A stretch of 64,000 nt of DNA from contig NW_026946671.1 of assembly GCF_035222485.1 (NCBI RefSeq), positions 1,550,001 through 1,614,000 on the forward strand, written 5' to 3'. The notes under the pieces were generated by a model. The model ran no database searches. It was given only the letters and a program-made list of their open reading frames with translations, and had not been told where the DNA came from. Shown here in pieces: positions 1-11,600 of the stretch. Position 1 is the first letter of the stretch. The number at the start of each line of letters is the position of its first letter. The translations under genes and the position numbers were made by a program. Source of the stretch: Podospora pseudoanserina (lineage: Eukaryota; Ascomycota; Sordariomycetes; Sordariales; Podosporaceae).

Positions 1-2569
1 GGGCGGTTGACTGTGTCTGTGAGACTCTTAGGGGTCAATGCAATGCCATTGTCTGTCACAGAGTCTTTGGCACCCCTGCGAATCACAGGTTGGCGTCCCT
101 CATGCACCAAGTGTTCCAGAGTACCCTGGACGACCGTTGATTGGGCCAGCCCCACACCAACGCAACCCCTGCGTTGCAGGGCGGTTAATTCAACCTCCAC
201 ACTCTACACTCGGCCCCCCACACAACTCTCAACTTCATCTTGAATCTTGAAGACCGAACACCGCTGTGTAACACTCCAACCAGTCACTCACCCAGTTCTG
301 GGCTGGCTGGAAATCCCTTGAAGACTGTATACAGAACACGATCTGTATGTCGGCTTACCGATCCAAAGACCTGCCCTATGATCGTAGAGCCCGATACTCC
401 CTCGACAGCAAGTATCATGTGTTCAATCAAGCCGTTGCCGGCTCCTAAGGGCACGCTTCCTCCGACAGTTGGATATCGCGTTGCAATAAGCGCTCTGGGA
501 ACACATCTGATGAATCGACCTTTTCCATCTTCATATCAGTTTTAGTGGTGGTGCCATCACACGGCCAACATCGAGCCTTTCTCAGTCGATATTCTATTCG
601 TGATACCAAGAACCTGCACAAGTCTGCTTGAACAGCAAGAGTTGTGACCATGTGCTGGTGACATATGCATAACTCGGCTCTGTGATAGTGACGGTGACGT
701 ACACAATGATGGACGGCCCTCCAATGGTGCCATCGTAGGTTTATTTATGGTGTCGTTCACGGCTGGGCGCGGGAGGGCCATCTCATCTCGTTCGCTGTGT
801 GCGAATCAAAGCTCAAGAGGCTCGAGTCGAAGCCGGGGACAGAACGCTAACGAATCCGTACCAAGCACTCGGTTACCACGCCATGTGGAGGTAACGGAGA
901 AAACCAGCGGCCACTCAGGTGCGGTTGCGTTGAGAAGGGAAATGGTGAGGCCGAAAAGGGAACAGGACGCCGGCAGTGGAGCAGGATACAGTGTCAGACA
1001 CAACCCAAAGACAATTTCAAATAGAAGATTGCGAAAAAGAAGGGCCGGAAGCATGTGCTAGATGCCGGTGATAATTTCTGTGACCTCAACAACTCCTTTT
1101 CCCAGCATGTGGTGTGGGTTGTGTTGTACTTCGTGCTCGCTATGATGTTGGAGATGGATCTGATGGGCTGTCGTCTCTGGCAGTGATCACTAACGATTTT
1201 TTGCAGTTCAAAATTCTCGGCCCCTCCCGTCTTTGCTGCTGATCGACAGGGGTCCGAGCGCAAAGAACTGTGGATCTTCCCAGGATGGCACTGAACATTG
1301 CTGAACAGGCGAAACTCGCTTCAACTTCAGGTTCCCGGCAGTTCAACTTCACATCTGATGTTTGGTCGCAACCCACAGACTTTTTTCTTCTCTTTCCGTC
1401 CAGCTTTGAAGTGCGCGATATCACATAAGAATATTTTTATCTTTTCCCACGTCATCAAGCTTCCATTCACCTCAAGTTCTGGATAGGTATTTCCATCAGT
1501 TTTTTTTCCATCAGTCATCCAGGGGCACAGATCTCCAGATGCAGGCCAGCGGCTGTATGGACAGCTGCAATGGAGACCCACGTCGTGGACAAAAGAATTG
1601 GCATTGCAAAAGTAAGGTACCACATACTATATTCTCCCATGCCTTAAAAGAAACTTAATAGGCCTCAAAAGATAGTTTATAGGCTTTGAAATATAGTGAG
1701 AGGCCTATTTGCTTTTAAAAGGGCGTAGGTTGACAATGATTACACGCTTTACCAGCTTCCAGTACCAGTCATTTCGTCCACGGCGTGAGACCTAGACTGC
1801 CGGCTGCTGTGGTATTCGACCTGACACTCAAAGGTGGTGGTACTATCGTCGACCATATGCACTCCTCCTATAGGTGCCCTAAATCCAGGCAACTGTTGAA
1901 ACTCCCTGCTACAGAGCATACCTTAGGAGTTGTTTGCACTTGGCTACACACAAGGATTCATTCTCAGATTTTTGGCCCCATCTCACCTCCCCCCTTCTCC
2001 GTCTCATGTTTTTGACACCCACTCTCTCTTCCAGCTTCCGGCGGCGTGGGGGCTGGCCTTCGGGACCAATCCCGTCGACCCAGCAGGTGTGTGTTTCTTC
2101 TCGTGCATGATCTACGTTAAGAGAGTCCGAACATCCTCCCGGTGATCCTACAACCCTTCCACACACGCATACACAATAATCCTGAGATTTCACAAGGAAA
2201 GAAAACCAGAAGGGGGGAAGGAGACGATCACCCTCCTGTGGTTCTGTCTAGATGCGGAGGGTAAGCCCGCGCGCATCGGAAAATCGACACAATCTCATTG
2301 TATCACCATGGGAATTTTGCGTGTTTGATGAAACCAGGCCGCCTCCTTGTGGCGGCCACCTCAAGTCTCACCACTATCGCCTATCAACCCTGACCTGTCT
2401 TTATCCAGCCTCCAGGACCAGAAGAGACGACATTCGCCATAGTAAAGAATCCCCATTTTCGTTCAAAAAGTAAGCTTAATTGTTTTACAACAAGATCCAT
2501 ATCTCTTGGCAGAAATATCACCCCCCCTTTCGAAACAAGCCCCCCCTTCCCATCCAAGGGCCTTCTCAA
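1..2569. other. Gene-free left margin
   Basis: I see no convincing coding exon here. The open frames are short, have no recognisable domain and overlap on both strands. The region holds an AT-rich inverted repeat near 1641-1724 (listed separately) and pyrimidine-rich stretches. Part of it is probably the 3' flank of the copper chaperone gene, whose stop is at 2570. An exon of a gene lying mostly outside the window cannot be excluded. Confidence 0.5.
1641..1724. repeat. AT-rich imperfect inverted repeat (hairpin)
   Basis: The 10-base arms AATAGGCCTC (1657-1666) and GAGGCCTATT (1700-1709) are perfect inverted copies separated by 33 bases. The flanks continue the symmetry imperfectly: GCCTTAAAAG at 1641 against CTTTTAAAAGGGC ending at 1724. 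A related ATAGGCTTTGAAATATAG stretch lies in the loop. The element is much more AT-rich than its surroundings. It could be a small MITE-like relic or a transcript-end hairpin; the sequence alone does not decide. Confidence 0.6.
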
Positions 2570-3833
2570 TCACAGCATCCCTTTTGATACCTCATCCTTC
2601 CTTTCCTCCCACAAGGTCTTCCCCGTGCAGGAGCAAACAGTCTTATCATTATCCCAAACCCCGGCACTCCTCGCGATGATCCCAACCACGGTGTTCTCAT
2701 CATTGGTCAGGGGCTTCCCCTCGTCGCTCTCGTCATTGGGTGAGATAACCAGAGCGTGGCCGATGACCTCCCACACCTGGAAGGGGTGGTTGAGGAAGAC
2801 GGTTCCCCGTCCGTCTGATCCTATCTCTACCGTACCCAGGATTCCACGAGGGGTGGTGGGTTTTGTTTCGCTGTCAGCAGTTGTTGTGGTGGTGGTCCCG
2901 CTCCAGATGGGGCCCGCAGAGGTGACCCCGTCCTGGAGGTTTCCGTAGGCGCGGATGGTGGCCCGGTATTTTCCTGGTGAGAGGCCGCGGATGGTGAGGT
3001 CGACGACTGTTTCTGTGGGGCTTACTTGGACCATCCTGGCGAGGCCGCGGACGAGGCGTTGGTTGATCCAGCTGCCGGCTGGCTTACTGGCTGAGGCGGA
3101 GGCGGCGGCTTCTTGGACGGAGCGGCGGTAGTAGGTTTCTAGGATGCTTACTGCCGCGCCTGGAAAGATGTGCGTGTGAGAAACCTGAGGCGGGGAGGGA
3201 TAGGTATGAGAAGAAGGGGGGGGGCTTACTGTTTGAAGCTCCTGAACCGCGGAGGATGGCATCACGTCCGGTGGCTTGAATGGCATCGACGATGGCTGAT
3301 GGTGGTGCTATGCAGAGGGAGAATGTGTGAGTTTTCTGATTTGAGGACACGGTTTATGAAGGGACTCACCGGTTCCTTCAATTGTCACCAGCTGCTCCTT
3401 GACGTCTGGTTCAACCTTTGTGATGCCGGATACTTTGAACAAGGCTTGCGAAATGTCTTTGGCGCAACTTTCACAATGCATGGGCACTGCGAAGAGAGTC
3501 TGAAGAGCCAGATATTGCGGTTAGCCTTGTTCCTGAGTGAGGCTAAGGCAAGCCCTAGAAGATCCCATGATCTCAACTTGGCAGTCTGAGACGTACCTGA
3601 AAAGGGGTTGTAACGGCCATTTTTAAAGAAGATGCGGTTGCCGCTGAGACTATTGGTGAGTTGGGACTTTTATTTCCTGGGAATATTGGCGACTGGGATC
3701 GCTGCTGTTGCTGTTGTTGCAGATGGAGAAGCTGCCGTCGATATGTGTATGCGCCTGCAGATGCTAAGAGGGCGATGCCACTGAGACTGTATGCAATGGG
3801 TTTTGTGAAGCTGAATTTGGGGATAGGAGGCAT
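2570..3833 (-). CDS. CCS1: Copper chaperone for superoxide dismutase (CCS)
   Basis: Delivers copper to Cu/Zn superoxide dismutase and helps form its disulfide, in the cytosol and the mitochondrial intermembrane space. Four exons on the minus strand: 3597-3833, 3370-3499, 3230-3307 and 2570-3159, with GTACGT, GTGAGT and GTAAGC donors. Exon 2 carries the heavy-metal-associated domain with the copper site MHCESC. Exon 4 carries the SOD-like domain (VRGLARMVQVSP, then GIIARSAGVWDNDKTVCSC) ending in the C-terminal CxC motif (CSC) and TGKTLWEERKD, all close to the yeast Ccs1 layout. From the ATG at 3620 (AAA before the ATG) the protein is 273 residues, the usual size. An in-frame upstream ATG at 3833 would add 71 residues with a probable membrane segment, giving 344. 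The gene diverges from the uL13m gene. Family assignment is very secure; the start is not. Confidence 0.93.
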
Positions 3834-4487
3834 CAGCCAGCCAACCAACTAACAAGCCTTGATTCAGACAGATGGACGAGATGACTCGATGAGCAAGATG
3901 TTCGTTGGATAGAAGCAATGTCAACTTCTGCTTGATGATAGAATATGAGAATGTGGAGATGTTACGGTCAAATGGATCTAATGTGAATCTTTCAGGGGCT
4001 TGCTTTGAAATCCAACTTTTCTCTTAAATAATAATTCCGTTATGTCTTCGCCGCCTTCCATCAGCTCATCGATCGCGGGGCAGTTTCAAGGCTCACCAAC
4101 CGCGGGGCAGTAGGCGGCATGGGTTCCAGCTGTTTCTGGGGATCCACCTTTCGCTCTTTCTTAACCGTTGTAGCCCGTGCACACGCATTTCCACGCCTCT
4201 CGGTATGTTCGGTAAAGCTCACCACTCACCGACGGTGAGGAAGCTGGACAATTTTTTGGGCCCCATTGACCAGACCCTGCCGACAATCGCAACTCCAACC
4301 AGCTCAATTGACACCCCTCCCGCCAAACTTACCTCCGCCATATTTTGATACCCCTTGCGGAAAGAGAGGTTCAATTGAGACCAAAAAGGTGGTTCCCGTT
4401 TCTTGGTGCGACAGTTAATGAGGGACTCGTTCCCAGGGGCTTGATTGCTTCACTTTTCTCAAAGAACCCCAACACAAACCCGCCACA
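3834..4487. promoter_or_regulatory. Shared divergent promoter region, CCS1 / MRPL23
   Basis: About 650 bases separate the start codons of the copper chaperone (minus) and mitochondrial ribosomal protein uL13m (plus). Both promoters and both 5' leaders must lie here. There is no coding signal and no clear TATA box. Two genes with mitochondrial links sharing one intergenic space could be co-regulated, but that is inference. Confidence 0.55.
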
Positions 4488-5107
4488 ATGTCTCAAACTA
4501 TAGGCTCTGTAATGCTGCCCCCCGCTTGAGTATTCTTGAGCTTCAGACTAACATCGCTGCCTTTCAACAGACCCGCCTTGCCTACTCAAGAGTATGGCAC
4601 CACATCTCCGCCTCGGCCCCCCACCCAACCCTCTCAACCGTCAAGTCCCCCCCGGAAGCCGTCACCCCCCCCTCGCTCGGCCGTCTCGCCTCCCGTATCG
4701 CCATGATCCTCATGGGCAAGCACAAGCCCATATGGGACCCCTCCACCGACTGCGGCGACTATGTCGTCGTCACCAACTGCGCGGCGCTGTACACCACCGG
4801 TCACAAGAAGTGGAGGAAGACATACTACCGCCACAACACCAGACCGGGTTCGCTGAGGACGATTACGATGGATGTGCTTATGGATAAGTTTGGCGGTGCC
4901 GAGGTGTTGAGGAAGGCGGTTAGTGGCATGCTGCCCAAGAACAGGTTGAGGGACAAGAGGCTGGCGAGGTTGAAGGCTTTCGAGGGGGATGCCCATCCGT
5001 ATAAGGAGAATATTATCAGGTTTGGGGGGAAGAAGGTTGGCCAGACTGGGTGGGAGGATATTGTGAAGGCGGTTAGAGAGGGTGATAAGGCTACGATCCC
5101 GTCATGA
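4488..5107 (+). CDS. MRPL23: Mitochondrial large-subunit ribosomal protein uL13m
   Basis: Structural protein of the mitochondrial large ribosomal subunit, related to bacterial L13 and yeast Mrpl23. Two exons, 4488-4508 and 4571-5107, encode 185 residues. The first exon gives MSQTIGS, then the 62-base intron (donor GTAATG, branch ACTAAC near 4547, acceptor CAACAG) leads into TRLAYSRVWHHI, the fungal N-terminus of this family. L13 signatures follow: LGRLASRIAMILMGKHKP, DCGDYVVVTNC, the KTYYRHNTRPGS loop and AVSGMLPKNRLRDKRLARLK. The ATG at 4488 was chosen because MSQ matches the yeast protein; a longer frame from 4445 has no ATG and runs through the intron. The gene diverges from CCS1 and converges with urate oxidase. 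Confidence 0.94.
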
Positions 5108-5833
5108 AGGGGTTAAGGCGCGGTGGTGGGTTGTAACGATAGAGTATAAAATCATGGAATGGAACTGGGTTTGGTATACGTGACGTTGAAGGCTACTGAT
5201 GGCTGGTTTTTCTGAAATTCAGATATCTGTATTTGCACGGTATGGGATTGCCAGGGGGGCGTAAAGCTGAGATTATGGGTGGTCAAAATCTTGTCTGTAC
5301 ATACATTATTTTGGGTTTGAATGTAGTTCTTGGAAACCATAACTGCTCGCGATCCCAATTCATATGTTTCTGAAGTGGTGCTTGGTTTTAGCTGAGACAC
5401 AAGAATAAACTATCAAATCGAGAATGGTTATGTTGTCTACGTGAAGCCTTTTTGTATATATGATACTCGCAGCATCTCTTCTACAGTTATACCACATTGA
5501 CAGAGCGGCAGTGATTCACTCTTCTACCACACCTAGAGATTAGACTCCTCGGAATCATGTGTGCATCAACTCAAAGGTGATATGAATTGCTGATATCTCA
5601 AAATGCTAATAAATAGCAACGCCATCTAAAATGCAATAGACCAAAACCAAAAACCAAAAAGTCAAACCCCCCTGTCCCAGATGCTTGCCTGTCGCTGCTA
5701 TGTCCCCAAAAAAATAATGTTGACCAGGGTAACGCCATGCTCATGATCTTCATACAACAGCTTCTAACTTGTCTTGCGAAAAAAGCAGAACTCAAAATCC
5801 AAAACAGTTAAAAAAAAACAAAGTGTGAGGTGC
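5108..5833. other. Convergent 3' intergenic region
   Basis: This stretch lies between the stop codons of uL13m (plus) and urate oxidase (minus), so both 3' untranslated regions and polyadenylation signals must be here. It is AT-rich, with several A/T runs. I see no gene and no structured RNA. Confidence 0.6.
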
Positions 5834-6840
5834 TTAGGAGCGAGCGACCTCGCACTTGATGAGGCCGTTGGGGCCAGACTGGGGAGCGTACACCTCGGCG
5901 TCCTTGCCGGTGTTCTTGTAGCCCTTGTGCCAGCTGAGGTCTGTGTCATGTGTGTTAGAAAATCGCTTTTCTTGAGAAGAAGAATGATAGAAAAAGAAAA
6001 CATACCAATCTCAAAGTAGTGCTTGTTGGGCAAAGAGTAGCCAACAACCTCCACCTCGGCCGCCTTCTCCAAGATCTCCTCGCACATCTTGTACATGGTG
6101 TTCTGGACCGAGGCGGACTCGTCCTCGGCGAACGTCTTGAGGGTGATGTTGCGGGCCGCCTCGAAAGCCTGGTCGAACCTCTCAACGCCCTTCTCCACGT
6201 CGGCGACTGTGGCAAAGGTCTTCCAGTTCCAGGTGGCATCAACGTCGGTAGACAGGATACGGTCCCAAGTCTCGCCGAGGGTGGTGTACTCGTCCCTGAC
6301 GAAGCCGTGGAAGGCAGAGCCGGTGGACTTAAGGACGGAGAGACCCTGGATGGCGGACTTGAGCTCAATGCCAGCCTCGCGGGTGACGCGAGCTTCCACG
6401 TTGCGGGTCTCGTTGCCGTCGCGGTAGAAGCTGTGGGGGTGGGGCTTGCCGTCGATGTTGATGCGAGTCCATCTGTGAACGATCACCTTGATGTTGGCGG
6501 CGTTGATGTGGGGGTACTTGTCGAGGAAGTGCTGGCCGAGGTGGGCGGCGTAAAGCTCAGGGGGGTTGACGGGGTGCTCCTTGGCCTTGATGTAAATGGT
6601 GTTCTTGATTGAATCGGTAGCCACAACAACGCTGTTGTCGGCCTCGGTGTAACTGAAAAGAGGGTTAGTCTTTGTTGGAACAGCTTTCAGGGATTATACA
6701 TACGAAGTCTCAATCTGGCCCTCGAGAAGGCAGCAGACGGTCATCTCAGTGACGGACTGAGTGCCGGTAGCCTCATCCTTGTGCACCTTGTAGACACGGA
6801 CATTGTCCTTTCCATAGCGAGCAGCAGCAAGACGAGCCAT
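5834..6840 (-). CDS. uaZ: Urate oxidase (uricase)
   Basis: Oxidises urate to 5-hydroxyisourate in purine catabolism. Three exons on the minus strand, 6704-6840, 6006-6652 and 5834-5940 (donors both GTATGT), encode 296 residues. The sequence follows Aspergillus uricase closely: RYGKDNVRVYKVHKDE at the N-terminus, VATDSIKNTIYI, the HRWTRINIDGKPHPHSF signature, RDEYTTLGETWDRILSTDVDATW and SLPNKHYFEIDLSWHKG. The catalytic lysine, threonine and histidine are expected at Lys11, Thr58 and His257 and are present. The protein ends CEVARS directly at a TAA, so the SKL-type peroxisomal signal found on Aspergillus uricase is absent. The 5' leader lies toward 7000. A palindrome near the UaY activator consensus is about 400 bases upstream. 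Confidence 0.96.
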
Positions 6841-8647
6841 TTCGACGATTGCGTGTGTGTGATTGGTGTTTGTGCGCTGAGGGTATTTGCAAAGCTTTTT
6901 AGAATATGAGAAGCTGATGAACGGCTTCGGAGAGGACTAATGCAAGAGAGAGAGCAAAGTGGATTTGAGTTCAAATTACAAGACAAGGAAGAAGCTGTTT
7001 GTGTAGACGGAAGACGAGAGGTTGGAGAGAGTGGACGACGGTGAGTCTTTATACAAACCTTAAAGGTCCCAACCAACGAACGGATGTGGACAGCTGCGAG
7101 GAAGCACGACACCACCCACTCCCGCGGGCAAAGGAACGTCAGCACAAGCAGGTGTGCCGAAGATGCAGATCGGACGGCGCCTCGCGGCGTTCTGGTCCCG
7201 CCCGTGTAAGCAGCAAGCCGGCAACAGGGACAAGTGGATTCGCCGGAGTCCGCCGACTGCCAACCCCCAACGCCCAGGGCTCTCCCCCGCGCAGAGCTCC
7301 CGGAGGCTTGCGACACCGGCCGATCGTTCAATCTTCGGCTTCTATTCCCTGTAACCTCTCTTCAACATCCCCAGAATCTGGTCTGATCTCTCTGACCCCT
7401 TGCAGTAGCCTTGCCTTGCTAGCCATGTCTTGTCACTTCTGATGGAGGAGTTACAAAACTGAAGATTGCCCTCCCGCCGTTCGAGTTCCGACGACGACGA
7501 CGACGATGAGACAGCCTGGAACCTGGAACCTGAAAGCCCCCACCCTCTCTGACCTCTCCCGGCACAGTCCGGATTGCGGGGTTCGACGCCCCTCCATACG
7601 CCACGCACCGTTGACAACAGGTTATCATCGGCATCGTACGACGAAAGGATGGCTAACAAGACTTGGGGATGGTGCGGCTGCTCAGCTAATTGAGACCTCC
7701 AAAGCATAAAGCTCGCCTTGAGCGCTTGTCGTCACACAGATGATCGCTAGAATCCCACTTCGCGCAGCATGGGCAAGATAAGGCGGCCATTAGCTTTGCG
7801 GATGGTCCATCTTATCAGTGATTGAAGCTGATAAGAACAGCTCTGCCCTCATCCAACACTCTGATATGAGCTGCTGACCCAGGCAATAGTAAGCATAGCT
7901 GTGACTCGAGAGATTCAACACTGGCGTCCCCTCTCATTGCACATGTTCAAGAACTGATCAAGTGAAAACTGAAAATGCAGGAGCAGAACCTCCAGGACGC
8001 TTGCAAGAGACCCTAACCCTCATCGGTGACACTTGCACCCACCCAAACACAAACACATTGCGACTATAGTAACGTGGCATAGCACGCTAGATGGTTCGCG
8101 GGGAGATGCCGAGGAAGTGGTGTGTTTATACATGCCAGGAAATTTGTGTTTTGACAGTAAACAAAGTTCGTAGTACTTGTAACTGCTGTTCACCATCTTC
8201 AATGTTGGAATACAGAGCCGTGGGAGTCTAGGGCAAGCACTGTGCGCACCGACCACCACCTTCGTGATCCATCCCTCAGATCCCGGCTGCACAACGACTG
8301 GAGAAGTGGATCATCGCCAGGAACTTGGCTCCTTCCACCGCCCCGACTCCCTGAGAGTGCCCGCATGATAGTTTGATACGGACGTACGGTGCCGTAACAA
8401 GCAGTTGAAAGGCGCACGCGACTGGACCGCGCCCACGATACATTGCAATGACCATCTACGTCACATAGATAGCCCTCACCCGCACCCAACTCTTTTAGGG
8501 GCACTGTCGAGAACCTCGAGAACGCCGAGAACCCATGCGCCGGCCAAGGGGCAACCATCAATTGGCCCCGGCGAACGTTGCGAATCGAATGCAAATTCCG
8601 ACCGAAGACACGACGAGAGCGTCGAGAGCATCGAATGTGGAGGGCAA
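6841..8647. promoter_or_regulatory. Divergent intergenic region, uricase / Rictor
   Basis: About 1.8 kb between the start codons of urate oxidase (minus) and the Rictor homologue (plus). Several open frames exist, but none has a recognisable domain or a consistent exon structure. The region probably contains both leaders and promoters; purine-rich sequence at 6940-7030 fits the uricase leader. A near-palindrome at 7243-7256 is listed separately. Confidence 0.5.
7243..7256. promoter_or_regulatory. Possible UaY-like site upstream of uricase
   Basis: The sequence is CCGG, six bases, CCGA. The purine-pathway activator UaY of Aspergillus is reported to bind TCGG-N6-CCGA, so this matches except at the first base. 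It lies about 400 bases upstream of the uricase start codon. One imperfect match can arise by chance, so support is weak. Confidence 0.25.
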
Positions 8648-11600
8648 ATGGCCGGGCCATCCACCATGCTGAGCGCCTCGGCGAAGCCCACGCAAAAGTC
8701 CTATGTATCGCAGCAACAGTCGCCGTTACGCCAGCAGCAAGGACAACAGCAAGGACAGCAGCAGCAGCAGACACAACAGCAACACCAGCAACAGCAAGTG
8801 GGCAGCTATGCATCCACTATTTCAAACCCTCGACCTAGCCTCGACCGCGGCGATGGACTGCAACCTCCAGGCGCCAACGCTGGCAGGAATCTCTCGGCCT
8901 CTGCCGTTACCTTTGCGTCCAGGGGTGGCTCGTTGAACCCGTCACCCATGCCGGGGAGCTTCAGCTCTGAGCTCCGGAGCCAGCTTAATCTTTCCCGCGC
9001 CGGTTCGCGAGCCGACATGTTTGCGCTGGAGAAACTGGATGAGGACGATAACCGGACACAAGAGCGCAACATTGCCTACCTTCGAGATGCCCTGAGCCGA
9101 GAGTTGAAGATAAAGGAAGGGAGCGAGAATATGCTGGAGGCACTGAACAGCAAAAAGGCAAAACAAACGAAGGAGCAGCGTCAGAGGGTCGAAGCCGAGC
9201 TTCTTTCGTCAAGTAAACGGATCAAGGATTTGCGACAGAGGATCACGGATGCTCAACAAAGGACAAAAGCGGGACCAACAACACCTACGAGGTCCAGGAT
9301 CGATGTCACGATAGCGGCTGGAAGTGGTTTGCGGTCACCGCCTAGTCTTTCCAGGAGCGGGGCTGGATCTGACATTGATGAGCCGACCGAGTCTCCAACA
9401 TTTGCGCTTGCCGAAACTCTGCAAGCCCTTGAGGTGGCCGGCATGACGCCAGATTACTATGTCTCCAGAGCTAATAGTCTCGTTGACTTGTTCAGGAGGC
9501 ATCCAACCCTCAAGTATGATCTGGTCTGGTCTGTGTTCGGGCTTCGAATGCAAGCGCTCCTCATGAGTGAAAGTCGCGAGGTGGTTGCTGCTGGTTACCG
9601 GATGACTCGATACGCCATCTCTGATATTACTTCACTCCAGAATATCCGTACCCTTAACACGGATTACCTAGTCACATGGTAAGCCCAAACTATTGTACCG
9701 CCTTGACTTTGCATAGGAAGAGGATGCTAATGTGTGGTATCAGGTCTTTGGCAAAAGACCGAAAGTCTGATGTTGAACGAGAGCAGGCACTCAAGTTTGT
9801 TCGCGCTTTTCTTGATGTCAAGGATGGTGTGAGGGAAATCTCACGGGCCGTAGTCAGGGCCATTGCTGCCGTGGCAGAGGAGCCAGAAGAAAGGCTACGG
9901 CCGATTTGTCTGGAGACGCTGGCGGAAATTCTGGTTCGCGACCCTCGTCTCCTCATAGCCTCGGGGGGGCTGGCCCCGTTACACGAAGCTCTTGCGGACG
10001 GGTCATACAAAGCCTCAGAAAGTTTGACCGCAGCGTTTCTTTACCTCCTCGATGCGCCAGAGCGGCGTCAATATCTCCGCCCCGGGAATGAGTTGGAGGT
10101 TCTTTTCACGGCATTTACAGACGAGCTGTCATCCAATGAGCGCATTCTCAAGCAAAGCGCCAAAGCTATTTCGTCAGCCCTCAAATCATGGTCTGGTTTA
10201 ATGAGCCTGTCCATGTACAACTTCCGTGCGATCAGGTCCATGATCAACAGCATGGTCGCACAAAAAGGATCTATCAGAGAGACCATCATGGATCTGATAT
10301 TTTCCCTGTTGCGAATCAAATCCCCAGCGTGGGCAACTTCGTTTCTTGCCGGAAGACGACTCACCACCTATGGCCGGGTCACAAACCTCAAAACAACCAC
10401 CACCACCACCACCACCAAAGCCGCCTATGGTGAATACGAAGACGACGGGGGCGAGCAAAATTTCGTCGAACACTATACGGCACTGTTGCTTGCCATATTT
10501 ATCAAGTCCGGAGTGGTGCCAGGCCTTCTGAAAATGACACAAGACAACGAAAACCCAACTCTAAAACGAAAATCAACGTTACTTCTAGGGGAAGTTTTGA
10601 AGTTGGCAAGTCACCTGCTTCCACGCTCGTGGAGCAGTGAGATACAGCTGCTTCCTGAATTGTTTATCACCGCTGCCCGGCTGGGAGACGAGAATCGATT
10701 CACGGCCTCTGGAGTCATCTTTCAGATCAGCAGCGTGAGCAGAACGTTGTACAGATCCTCTCCCTCGTCCTTCCTCCCTTCTCCAAGCAACAATATCGAT
10801 CTCAGCATCTTAGATGAGCACCCCAAAAGCAATACGGCAGCGGTCAACTGTGACGATGCCACGTTCAGAGTGCTTCTCCTTGATTCGGTGGTGCTGAATA
10901 GTTCTAACTACAATAAGTGGAATTGGGATGTAATACTTAAGCTGATTGAGGGACCGCTGGTGAATGGAAAGAGGCTTGAAGAGGCCGTGAAAGCATCCAA
11001 ATTCTTGAAACGAATCATGAGCTTTTATCGTCCCTTCAAGTACAGGTTCTCTGCCCTCAAGAGCTCGCGAAGCACGCAAAAGTATGTGCGGGTTGGCTGT
11101 GCGCTGATGCATACTCTGCTGCAGAGCCCCGAAGGCGTGAGGTATCTGACAGATAACAAACTGTTGCGGCAGATTGCCGAGTGCCTGGCGCAGTGCGACC
11201 CAACGAGTGGATTAACAGCTCAGGATCCCATGTTCTCCCGGGACGGCCTCACAGATACGTTGAGTGGCGGATACTTCCCTATGCTTGGTGTTCTGAGCGG
11301 GGACCCCAAGGGCATTCAGATGTTAGACCGGTGGCGCATCTTCAACATGCTTTACCGAATCGTCGATCTCAAGCAGCGGCCAGACATCATCAAGCTCATG
11401 ATCTCCAACTTTGACTATTCAATTCAGGGTCATTCTCGGATTATTTTGTCCAAGTCCTTGACAGCAGGAACCAAGGACATCAGAATTCATGCTACGAATG
11501 CGCTGCGGAAGTACGCAACACGTCCGCGGTTGGACTCCCAAGGCCATGAGCCTGTTGACTCGAAATGGGCCATCCAACTTTTGGTCACTCAGCTTTATGA

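Noticed and set aside
6019-6612. 197-codon open frame antisense to urate oxidase
   Set aside because: Shadow of GC-rich third codon positions in the uricase exon; valine/glycine/leucine-rich with no motif.
7576-7593. GGGGTTCGACGCCCC resembling a tRNA T-arm
   Set aside because: No matching acceptor stem, D-arm or anticodon arm at the required distance upstream.
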